The position numbers were made by a program, and so were the translations under genes. The notes under the pieces are model-generated. The model did no database searches, was not told where the DNA came from, and was given only the letters and a program-made list of their open reading frames with translations. From assembly GCA_020629035.1 (NCBI GenBank), contig JAHDEC010000017.1:1-64000 (forward strand): DNA of 64,000 bases, written 5' to 3'. Each line of letters starts with the position of its first letter. Position 1 is the stretch's first letter. This document shows positions 9,675 to 17,714 of this stretch, piece after piece. The stretch comes from Saprospiraceae bacterium. Its GTDB lineage: Bacteria > Bacteroidota > Bacteroidia > Chitinophagales > Saprospiraceae.

Positions 9675-9678
9675 TCGA

Positions 9679-10197
9679 TTAGCTTTTAGGCCTAAAGATA
9701 AAGTGCACTAACATGATAGTCGTTAGTGAAACTATAAAACTAAAAATAGTCCTTAATATTATCTCGAATGGATATTGTGGAGAAAACACTTCCATACTAA
9801 AGTAAATCAAGTGATGGATAAAAATCAAAATTGAAGTATAAATAAACAACCAAGCAAAACCCATTTTAAAGAGTGTTGGAGTAGAATCTTTGTTGTATCC
9901 TTCACGAGGTTCTATAAGTCTTAAAATATAAGGTCTCAAAAAAGCGATAAATACACTGGCAAAGGCATGGACGCCTAGGGAATTGTAAAATAAATCAACA
10001 CTAATGCCTAAAACAAATGCAATAATTAAATACAAAAACTTGGACCACTGGAAAGGTAATAGAAGCAGAAAGAGCGGATAAATGAAAATGTGTATATAAT
10101 TGAAATTCTGATAACTTAAATCGATTCTTTTAAGAAGCAAGACCTGAAAAAGAACAATGGCCAGGAACCGAATGACATATTTTAAATTCTTTCCCAA
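9679..10197 (-). CDS. mreD: Rod shape-determining protein MreD
   Basis: This small polytopic membrane protein of the elongasome has 172 residues with about five hydrophobic segments. Its sequence is poorly conserved, so the call rests on length, topology and position between mreC (contiguous, no gap) and the PBP2 gene (4 bp gap). It probably links MreC to the cytoplasmic MreB filaments. Confidence 0.85.
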   Translation of the reverse strand: MGKNLKYVIRFLAIVLFQVLLLKRIDLSYQNFNYIHIFIYPLFLLLLPFQWSKFLYLIIAFVLGISVDLFYNSLGVHAFASVFIAFLRPYILRLIEPREGYNKDSTPTLFKMGFAWLFIYTSILIFIHHLIYFSMEVFSPQYPFEIILRTIFSFIVSLTTIMLVHFIFRPKS

Positions 10198-11028
10198 TTA
10201 ATTACTATTCTTTTTTGAATACAATTCCTGAACTTCTAAACCATGATCAATTCCTATTACATACACATATTCTAATAACTCTATATTATTAAATAGCCTT
10301 ACATCAATCTCGTAATTATTTCCTCCTTGTTCGTCGTTAATGGACTCAACCTTACCCACTTCCAAGCCTTGCGGAAAAATGGTGCTGTAACCTGATGTTA
10401 TGACCGTATCTGCAAGGCTAACATTAGCATATTTTGGAACCGCTTCCATTTTCATCAGTGAATGGTCATTTGTTCGCCAAACTAGATTACCAAAATATTG
10501 TTTTCCTTTAATGGACACGCTTGTACGACTTTGCGAATGTAAAAGCAAAATGACATCTGAGTAATGATCTGTAACACTTTTTACAACACCGACAATACCT
10601 TGCTTACTTACAACTCCCATTCCTTTTTTTATGCCTTGTTTGCTTCCTTTACAAAGGGTGAAGTAGTTGTTTCTTAATCGAATGGTTTTATCGCAAACTC
10701 TTGTTGGGATTATAGTATGAATGGAGGTGTCAATGCTCTCAAAATTTTGGTAAGCATTATCTTTTAAATCTACCTTGAAATCAATGATTTGTTGGAGTAG
10801 TTTAGCGTTTTCTACACTAAGGCTATCATTAAGTTGTTGGAGCTTTAAGTAATTGTTTACCCCATTTACTCTTTCTTGAACTCTACCTGTATATAGATTT
10901 ACAGAATTTACCCAAGTTTCTTTTTGACTATCATTAAACTGGATAATTAATGAGAAACATATGATTTCAAGAATCAGAAATAATAGTAAATGACCATACT
11001 TGGCTAAAAATAATAGGAGGTTTCTCAT
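10198..11028 (-). CDS. mreC: Rod shape-determining protein MreC
   Basis: MreC is a periplasmic scaffold of the elongation machinery that contacts PBP2. It has an N-terminal transmembrane segment (about residues 8-27), a short coiled coil (55-85) and the beta-rich MreC core, with the conserved GSKQGIKKGMGVV and ITSGYSTIFPQGLEVGKV segments. The 276-residue length is normal. It is 8 bp downstream of mreB. Confidence 0.93.
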   Translation of the reverse strand: MRNLLLFLAKYGHLLLFLILEIICFSLIIQFNDSQKETWVNSVNLYTGRVQERVNGVNNYLKLQQLNDSLSVENAKLLQQIIDFKVDLKDNAYQNFESIDTSIHTIIPTRVCDKTIRLRNNYFTLCKGSKQGIKKGMGVVSKQGIVGVVKSVTDHYSDVILLLHSQSRTSVSIKGKQYFGNLVWRTNDHSLMKMEAVPKYANVSLADTVITSGYSTIFPQGLEVGKVESINDEQGGNNYEIDVRLFNNIELLEYVYVIGIDHGLEVQELYSKKNSN

Positions 11029-11036
11029 AAGACATC

Positions 11037-12068
11037 CTAAATATTTTGACGATCTATTAAGAAGGAGTACTTATCCGAATTTTTTAATGCTAGTCCTGTT
11101 CCTCGAACAACGGCTCTTAAAGGATCATCCGCCACATGCACCGAAAGTTTTGTCTTTCGACCTAAACGCTTATCCAAGCCTCTGAGTAGCGCTCCTCCTC
11201 CTGTTAGATAAATACCTTGAACAAAAATATCTGAGGCCAATTCAGGTGGAGTATCTTCTAAGGCTTTTAAAACAGCCTCTTCTATTTTGCTAATAGATTT
11301 ATCTAAAGATTCTGAGATTTCTACATGATCAGTATATACTTGCTTAGGAATACCGGTAAGCATATCTCTACCATTTACTGGCAAGGGATCAGGTGGGTTG
11401 TCAATCTCTTCCAAGGCCGCACCAACTCTAATTTTTATATTCTCTGCCGTACGTTCTCCAATCAACAAATTATGCTTTCTACGCATAAAGTCAATGATGT
11501 CATTGGTAAATTCATCACCCGCTATTCGTATGGATTGATCGGTTACAATTCCTGATAAAGCTATGACGGCAATCTCCGTAGTTCCTCCTCCTATATCTAC
11601 AATCATATTTCCTTCGGGAGCTTCGACATCTAAGCCAATTCCCAGAGCTGCTGCCATGGGTTCGTGAATCAAATAAGTCTCCTTGGAGTCTACATGATCT
11701 GCTGAATCAAAAACGGCTCTTTTCTCAACTTCAGTGATTCCTGAAGGAATACAAACAACCATTTTCAGATGGGTAAAAAACTTCCTTTTTTCAGCAATCA
11801 TGTCGATTAATCCCTGGATTAAACTCTCTGCTGCTTGAAAATCGGCAATAACACCATCTTTAAGCGGTCGGATGGTTTTAATGTTTTCATGGGTTTTCTC
11901 ATGCATCATCATTGCCTTTGTCCCAACAGCTATCGTTTCGTTAGTCTTTCTGTTGATTGCAACAATGGATGGTTCATCCACCACTACCTTACCATCTTTG
12001 ATGATTAATGTATTTGCTGTACCTAAATCTATAGCTAACTCTTGCTTAAAAAAATTGAATATTCCCAT
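11037..12068 (-). CDS. mreB: Rod shape-determining protein MreB
   Basis: This actin-like ATPase forms membrane-associated filaments that guide cell-wall insertion. The phosphate-1 motif IDLGTANT is at residues 13-20; the phosphate-2 motif DIGGGTTEIAV and the adenosine motif LTGGGALLRGLD are intact. The length is 343. It probably heads the mreBCD-PBP2-folA transcription unit, although the upstream M16-like gene is only 49 bp away on the same strand. Confidence 0.97.
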   Translation of the reverse strand: MGIFNFFKQELAIDLGTANTLIIKDGKVVVDEPSIVAINRKTNETIAVGTKAMMMHEKTHENIKTIRPLKDGVIADFQAAESLIQGLIDMIAEKRKFFTHLKMVVCIPSGITEVEKRAVFDSADHVDSKETYLIHEPMAAALGIGLDVEAPEGNMIVDIGGGTTEIAVIALSGIVTDQSIRIAGDEFTNDIIDFMRRKHNLLIGERTAENIKIRVGAALEEIDNPPDPLPVNGRDMLTGIPKQVYTDHVEISESLDKSISKIEEAVLKALEDTPPELASDIFVQGIYLTGGGALLRGLDKRLGRKTKLSVHVADDPLRAVVRGTGLALKNSDKYSFLIDRQNI

Positions 12069-12117
12069 CTGTATTTCGTACTTAAGTATTCTTTAAACAA
12101 AAATTATTCCTCAAATG

Positions 12118-13404
12118 TTATTTGCCAACAACAATCTTGTTAAGAAGTGAAGGATCTAAATATTTCTGGGCCATTTTTAAAATATCTACGCGAGTTGTGT
12201 TTTCAATACTATCAGATAAACTATTGAAGTACAATGGATTAGACCCTTTGTTTAAATAGTTTCTTAGTACGGATGCTTTCGCAAAAGGTCCATCAATAAA
12301 AGTTAATAATTGGCCTTTTAAATAATTTTTTACAATTCTGAATTCTTCTTCAGGAATCATTTCCTCTCTAAGGATTTCCATTTCTTTTAAGATTTCTCTT
12401 TGGGTAGCAAGAATATTTTCTGGGTTGATGTCTGCAGAAATAGAGAAATAACCATCCTCCATCATGGTGTCAACTGTAGAATCAATATGATAGCAATATC
12501 CTTTTTCTTCTCTTAGATTTTTAATCAACCTTGAACCAAAATATCCTCCTAAAACTAAATTTAGTAGCTGAAAATGTCTACTGTCTTCATGGTCAAACTC
12601 AAACAATCTCCGACCCATTCTTAGTGTGTTTTGATTGTCTTGAGCACCTTTTGTGTGTTTATCAATAATGCTATATTCTATTTTGGTAATAGAAGGTCGA
12701 TGTCTTAGGCGATAATTCGAGTCAACACAAAAAGACTCGATTGTTTTTATGGTTGAGTCCTGAATATTGCCACTTAAAATAAAACTGGCTTCATGTATAG
12801 AGATATTATCATTATAAAAAGCCTTAAGGTTTTGACTATTTAAAAGTTGGTAATGATCAGGTTCTGTATTGTACCCGTAAGGGTGATTTGAACCAAATAT
12901 GTGAGCTGTTAATTCGCGATAGGCTATGACACTGTTTTTAGACAATTCTCTCTTTAATTGTTCTGCCGCCAGATTTTTCTTTTGATCAATGTTTTTTGAT
13001 GGAAATATGGGAGATAAAATCATGTCTAACCATACCGGCAACAGTTTATCCAAATGGCCTTTCAAAGCTATTAAAGAAAAACTGGTAAAATCCATTCCAG
13101 CGCTTGATTGAGCGACTGCGCCGTGGTAGTCCATAAGATCGTTAAAGTCTTCACCAGTCATGTCTGATGTTCCTTCGGTCACTGTTTTTATACACAATCT
13201 TGACTGACCTTTCAATGTTTCGTTTCTTCTTCCAGAAGGAAATAAAATATCAATTCGAGTTATTTCACTATCATGGGAAGGAATCTGCCAAATAGGGTGT
13301 GCCGTAGATAATTTATCTTGAAAAACTTCTCCTAAAGAAATGTCAAAATTTGTGGTGAAACTTGGTGCTTTTGACCTATTTGGCATTATGTCTGCGTTTA
13401 GCAA
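12118..13404 (-). CDS. M16-family peptidase homologue lacking the zinc-binding motif
   Basis: This 428-residue protein has the two-domain M16 (insulinase/processing peptidase) architecture. The region following the conserved ...SGRRNET... strand, where active members have HxxEH, reads CIKTVTEGTSD, with neither histidine present. The second half keeps the Arg/Tyr substrate-pocket segment SRLIKNLREEKGYCY. This is the pattern of the non-catalytic partner subunit of M16 heterodimers. A catalytic partner, often adjacent in Bacteroidota, is absent from the window. No signal peptide is visible. An internal ATG six codons downstream is an alternative start. Confidence 0.8.
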   Translation of the reverse strand: MLNADIMPNRSKAPSFTTNFDISLGEVFQDKLSTAHPIWQIPSHDSEITRIDILFPSGRRNETLKGQSRLCIKTVTEGTSDMTGEDFNDLMDYHGAVAQSSAGMDFTSFSLIALKGHLDKLLPVWLDMILSPIFPSKNIDQKKNLAAEQLKRELSKNSVIAYRELTAHIFGSNHPYGYNTEPDHYQLLNSQNLKAFYNDNISIHEASFILSGNIQDSTIKTIESFCVDSNYRLRHRPSITKIEYSIIDKHTKGAQDNQNTLRMGRRLFEFDHEDSRHFQLLNLVLGGYFGSRLIKNLREEKGYCYHIDSTVDTMMEDGYFSISADINPENILATQREILKEMEILREEMIPEEEFRIVKNYLKGQLLTFIDGPFAKASVLRNYLNKGSNPLYFNSLSDSIENTTRVDILKMAQKYLDPSLLNKIVVGK

Positions 13405-13548
13405 TATGGCGCAAAGAAATAAATAAATTTTCTATTTGAGGCAATTAATATATTTTTACAATTCACTTATTGGAAGCATTCAATAGAATGGTCTGTTTTT
13501 TGATGTTTACTTAGTGTTTTTCTGTCACGTATTTTTAAAATTTTATAC

Positions 13549-14661
13549 ATGAAGTTTGATGTGTCTTCTTCTGAATTGTTGTCCAAATTAGTGATAGCTA
13601 ATGGTTCGATTGGATCTAATCCTGTTTTACCAATTTTAGAGGATTTTCTCTTTCAGGTAAAAGACAATGTGTTAACCATTTCTTCTACAAATTTAGAAAC
13701 TTCTATCACGACTGATTTAGAAGTTATGTCTGACGGAAATGGAAGCGTGGCTGTTCCTGCTAAAATTTTATTAGACACACTTAAAGAGCTTCCAGAACAA
13801 CCCATTTCTTTCACAGTAGATGAAGAAAATTACGGCATCAAACTGAAATCAAGTTATGGGGAGTATAAGCTAAGTGGAGATGACCCCAATGATTTTCCTG
13901 AACTTCCTCAAGCTGAATCTACTAATGAGATTCCAATGGCTGGAAAGCTATTAGAAAAAGCAATTAACAATACCTTGTTTGCTACGAGTCATGATGAACT
14001 GAGACTTGCTATGACTGGTGTGTTAATGCAAATTGATTATAATAAAATAATATTAGTTGCCACTGATGCGCATAAATTAGTTAAACACTCGTTGGCTGGA
14101 ATAAATGTAGATTTAAATGATCAGTTTATTGTACCAAAAAAGGCGTTGGCACTAGTAAAAAACGCACTGATAGACGAAGATGTAAAAATATCCTTCAACA
14201 AGAAAAATGTGTTTTTCGATCTTAATGACACAAAAATTATTGCTCGTCTAATTGATGCAAAATATCCGGATTACAATGCTGTAATTCCTGTAGATAACCC
14301 TAATGTCCTAACTCTAGCAAGAAATGATTTCAAGAATTCGTTGAAACGTATTGTGATCTATTCTAACAAAACAACGAATCAGGTAATTCTTAGTTTGTCT
14401 GAAGGAAGTTTAACTATATCTGCTCAAGATTTAGATTTTTCTAATGAAGCTACCGAACAACTCTCTTGTCAGTATGATGGAGAACCTATAACTATTGGTT
14501 TCAATGCCAAGTTTCTAATTGAAATGCTAAATGTTTTGCAATCAGATGAAATAAAATTCGAACTTTCCTCTCCAAGTAGGGCTGGAATATTATTTCCTTC
14601 AGAGCAAGAGGAAGCAGAAAACTTACTCATGCTTGTTATGCCAGTAATGATGAGCCATTAA
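13549..14661 (+). CDS. dnaN: DNA polymerase III beta sliding clamp
   Basis: This is the processivity clamp that encircles DNA and tethers polymerase III. The 370 residues comprise three clamp domains; it starts MKFDVSSSELLSKL, has the typical PILEDFLF segment near residue 27 and ends in the VMPVMM tail that forms part of the peptide-binding groove. It is divergent from the M16-like gene across 144 bp and 15 bp upstream of nadD. Confidence 0.97.
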   Translation: MKFDVSSSELLSKLVIANGSIGSNPVLPILEDFLFQVKDNVLTISSTNLETSITTDLEVMSDGNGSVAVPAKILLDTLKELPEQPISFTVDEENYGIKLKSSYGEYKLSGDDPNDFPELPQAESTNEIPMAGKLLEKAINNTLFATSHDELRLAMTGVLMQIDYNKIILVATDAHKLVKHSLAGINVDLNDQFIVPKKALALVKNALIDEDVKISFNKKNVFFDLNDTKIIARLIDAKYPDYNAVIPVDNPNVLTLARNDFKNSLKRIVIYSNKTTNQVILSLSEGSLTISAQDLDFSNEATEQLSCQYDGEPITIGFNAKFLIEMLNVLQSDEIKFELSSPSRAGILFPSEQEEAENLLMLVMPVMMSH

Positions 14662-14676
14662 ACGCGCTTAATCATT

Positions 14677-15255
14677 ATGAAAAAAAATGTAGGTCTCTTT
14701 TTTGGCTCATTTAATCCTGTCCATGTGGGTCATATGATTATTGCCAATTATATAGTAAATCATACAAGCCTGGATGAAGTCTGGATGGTGATTAGCCCAC
14801 ATAATCCTCACAAAGAAAAAAAATCACTTGCTAAAGATTATGATCGTTTAAGATTAGTAGAATTGGCTATTGATGACAACCCAAAGATTAAAGCAAGCAA
14901 TATTGAGTTTGCATTACCTAAACCCTCCTATACTATAGACACATTAACCTATTTGGGCGAGAAATATCCTGATAAGTCTTTTACATTAATCATGGGCGGT
15001 GATAATCTGGCAAGCCTTCATAAATGGAAAAACTATGAACTCATTTTAAAAAATCATGAAATCATAGTCTATCAAAGGCCGAGTTATGATTTAGGAGCAT
15101 TAAAAGATCATCAAAGCGTTCAAATTCTTGAAGCACCATTACTATCCATTTCTGCTAGTTATATTCGATCATTAATAAAGGATGGAAAGTCTTGTCAATA
15201 TCTTGTAACTGACAAGGTTTATGATTATTTAAATGAAAGTACAATGTATCGATAA
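14677..15255 (+). CDS. nadD: Nicotinate-nucleotide adenylyltransferase
   Basis: It adenylates nicotinate mononucleotide to deamido-NAD. The nucleotidyltransferase motif GSFNPVHVGH is at residues 10-19, SPHNPHKEKK follows, and the second signature reads ISASYIR near residue 167. The length is 192. It lies close behind dnaN. Together with nadC at 60 kb it covers both steps from quinolinate to deamido-NAD. Confidence 0.95.
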   Translation: MKKNVGLFFGSFNPVHVGHMIIANYIVNHTSLDEVWMVISPHNPHKEKKSLAKDYDRLRLVELAIDDNPKIKASNIEFALPKPSYTIDTLTYLGEKYPDKSFTLIMGGDNLASLHKWKNYELILKNHEIIVYQRPSYDLGALKDHQSVQILEAPLLSISASYIRSLIKDGKSCQYLVTDKVYDYLNESTMYR

Positions 15256-15256
15256 G

Positions 15257-15288
15257 TTTTATCAATATTTTTTCTAGAACTACGTTTA
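15257..15288 (+). promoter_or_regulatory. Candidate promoter of porZ
   Basis: TTTTA (15257-15261) and TACGTTTA (15281-15288) are separated by 19 bp and each differs by one base from the Bacteroidota boxes TTTG and TAnnTTTG. The -7 box ends 20 bp before the porZ ATG. Confidence 0.4.
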
Positions 15289-15308
15289 TAGTTGGTCAAT
15301 ACGCACAC

Positions 15309-17603
15309 ATGAGATTGTTTCTTAGCTTATTATTTTTCTTAATTGTTCAACATCTTTTTGGACAAAATGACTTGTTTATTGGAGCGTGGGAATCGCATCT
15401 ACCAAACAAAGAAGGTTTAGCCATAACCCAGAATGAGGAAAAGGTTTTTTATGCTTCTCGTTTTGGTCTAATTACAATAAATAAATTGGATTTATCTCGC
15501 GAGTTTTTAGATAAAGTAGATGGTTTAAGTGATGTTGGAATTAGTCAATTAGCTTACAATGAAGCCAACGATCTCCTTATTTTGGCCTATAAAAATGGTA
15601 AAATAGATTTAATTGATGGGCCAGATATCATTTATATATCTGACTTGTTTACAAATGGAAATATTAGCGGTAGTCGAGAGATAAATGCTATTGAAACGAT
15701 TGGTGATTTTGCTTATTTCTCAACTGATTTTGGTCTAGTACAATATAATCTCACCGATCAATCATTTGGCTTTACATGTTTTACGGATGTCATTGTTAAT
15801 GATGTCATAAGTCAGGGTGATAATCTTTATATGTCTACCGAAGATGGTCTGTTTTTCTTTGACTTAAGTTCAAATTTAAATCCTTCTGATTTTAATACTT
15901 GGTATAAGTATGGTGAAGCAGATGGTTTAGAAGTACTCTACGAAGGAAGATCATTAAATATTTTAGATGGTCAACTATACTTTGCAACAGCGGATAAAGT
16001 TTACAAACTTAATGACTCAATTTTTGAGCTAGCTTATGGTTTTGAGGATGGCGAAATAAGGTTTATCTCAAACTATAATGACTCTTTGTTAATCGGAAGT
16101 TATGAACTGAGCGAGAATAATGTGGATCTATATACAATGGGCGAAAATGAAATACATTTAATTCCTGAAAACTGTTCTAGTTCAACTAATTATGCACTAC
16201 AAGATCAACATGGTGTTCTTTGGTTAGCCGATGATTTTGCTAATTTGAGATATATCGAAGAAGGTGAGTGTAAGATTTTGTACGCTAAAGGACCTTTTTC
16301 TTTTAAAGTTAGCGAGATGGCACTTGTGGATGGAGATTTGTTTGCAGTATCAGGTGGTGTTACCGACAATTTTACAAATGATTATGTCCAAGATGGTTTT
16401 TATGTTTTAAACCAAGAAGGAAAATGGAAAAATCGTCATTTGGCCAATACATCCTTTTTAAAAGATAATGAGTTAGTCAACCTGTTTACCATTGCTAAAC
16501 ATCCAACTGAGCCAATCGTAATGATTGGTAGTTTTTACAATGGTTTAATCGAATATAACGTAGAGAAAGATAGCTTCTTTTTGCATGATCAATACAACTC
16601 TACGCTCCAGGCTTCTGTAGGTGATGGAAACAGAACCCGGATTTCTGGACTTGCCTATGACAATGAGGGAAATTTATGGGTAAGTAATCATTTAGCTAGT
16701 AAACCTCTTGCTGTTTATACGAAAGACAAAGAGTGGATAAGTTTTGAAATTCCTCAAACATCAAAGTTGGCTGCCATTGCTATAGACCATTCTAATCGTA
16801 AATGGATTCTCGTGGAAGGACTTAGTGGTGGTGTGTTAGTGTTTGATGAAGGCGATGGTTTCGATACTCCAAATAGTACGGTTTTACTCAGCAAAAGTAA
16901 TAGTGAAATAGAAGCTGAAAAATCTTTTAGTGTAGAAGCAGACAGAGAAGGTTCGATTTGGCTTGGTTCTAGAGTAGGGCCAGTTGCTTTTAATTGTGGA
17001 GCCAACGTTTTTGATTTTGAATGTTTAGGTGACCGTCGTTTGGTGACGCAGGATGGAATTCCTGCTGTTTTATTAGCTACTGAGGATGTGCGTACCATGG
17101 CTTTTGATGGAGCAAATAGAATGTGGGTTGGTACAACCAACGGGATTTTTGTCCTATCTCCTGATACCAAGGATCAAATTTATCAGTACACTGTCGAAAA
17201 TAGTCCTCTCTTTGATAATTCTATTGTAGACCTCTTGTACGATGGAGATTCTGGAGTAATGTACATAGCCACTAATAAAGGAATTATGGCCATTCGTTCA
17301 GAAGCTACTGATGCGAATAGAACCCACTCTTCTAATGTTTATGCCTTCCCTAATCCAGTAGAACCTACATACCATGGACCTATAGCTATTAGAGGTTTAG
17401 CTGAAGACGCTAATGTCAAAATAACTGATGTAAATGGTTTATTGGTTTATGAAACGACCGCTTTAGGAGGTCAAGCCATCTGGGATGGAAATGATTATCT
17501 AGGCAATCAAGCTTCAAGTGGTGTTTATCTTGTTTTTAGTGCTACCACTGATACTTTTCAAGATATCGACACACATGTTACTAAAATTTTAATAGTTAGA
17601 TAG
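15309..17603 (+). CDS. porZ: Type IX secretion protein PorZ-like (beta-propeller, sorting tail)
   Basis: PorZ is a surface component of the T9SS attachment complex that in Porphyromonas presents anionic LPS to the sortase PorU. The 764 residues begin with a signal peptide ending HLFGQ. The mature start, with IGAWESHLP and then FYASRFGLITINK and GLSDVGIS, matches PorZ. Repeated two-component-regulator-type propeller blades follow (for example NEGNLWVSN, REGSIWLGS, ANRMWVGTTNGIFVL). From residue about 670 there is an Ig-like FlgD/type A sorting domain (VYAFPNPV ... SSGVYLVF ... KILIVR). It has its own candidate promoter. Confidence 0.85.
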   Translation: MRLFLSLLFFLIVQHLFGQNDLFIGAWESHLPNKEGLAITQNEEKVFYASRFGLITINKLDLSREFLDKVDGLSDVGISQLAYNEANDLLILAYKNGKIDLIDGPDIIYISDLFTNGNISGSREINAIETIGDFAYFSTDFGLVQYNLTDQSFGFTCFTDVIVNDVISQGDNLYMSTEDGLFFFDLSSNLNPSDFNTWYKYGEADGLEVLYEGRSLNILDGQLYFATADKVYKLNDSIFELAYGFEDGEIRFISNYNDSLLIGSYELSENNVDLYTMGENEIHLIPENCSSSTNYALQDQHGVLWLADDFANLRYIEEGECKILYAKGPFSFKVSEMALVDGDLFAVSGGVTDNFTNDYVQDGFYVLNQEGKWKNRHLANTSFLKDNELVNLFTIAKHPTEPIVMIGSFYNGLIEYNVEKDSFFLHDQYNSTLQASVGDGNRTRISGLAYDNEGNLWVSNHLASKPLAVYTKDKEWISFEIPQTSKLAAIAIDHSNRKWILVEGLSGGVLVFDEGDGFDTPNSTVLLSKSNSEIEAEKSFSVEADREGSIWLGSRVGPVAFNCGANVFDFECLGDRRLVTQDGIPAVLLATEDVRTMAFDGANRMWVGTTNGIFVLSPDTKDQIYQYTVENSPLFDNSIVDLLYDGDSGVMYIATNKGIMAIRSEATDANRTHSSNVYAFPNPVEPTYHGPIAIRGLAEDANVKITDVNGLLVYETTALGGQAIWDGNDYLGNQASSGVYLVFSATTDTFQDIDTHVTKILIVR

Positions 17604-17618
17604 TTGATTTTCTAATTA

Positions 17619-17637
17619 GGGGAAACCCCCATTTTTT
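17619..17637 (+). terminator. Short intrinsic terminator after porZ
   Basis: GGGG-AAA-CCCC (17619-17629) is followed by a run of six T within eight bases. The stem is only 4 bp but all G-C. It lies 16 bp past the porZ stop codon. Confidence 0.4.
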
Positions 17638-17645
17638 AGAAAAAG

Positions 17646-17677
17646 TTTTGAATCAACGATTTATATATGTAGTTTTA
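17646..17677 (+). promoter_or_regulatory. Promoter of the T9SS cargo gene
   Basis: TTTTG (17646-17650), a 19-bp spacer and TAGTTTTA (17670-17677) match the Bacteroidota promoter with one mismatch in the -7 box. The predicted leader is roughly 30 nt before the ATG at 17715. Confidence 0.5.
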
Positions 17678-17714
17678 TTCTAATATATAGTTTTATATAT
17701 TTAAAAGGATCGAC

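Noticed and set aside
13405-13548. Promoter for dnaN in the divergent region
   Set aside because: TATTTTTA lies before dnaN but there is no TTTG at 19-21 bp. The boxes are too degenerate in this AT-rich stretch to call.
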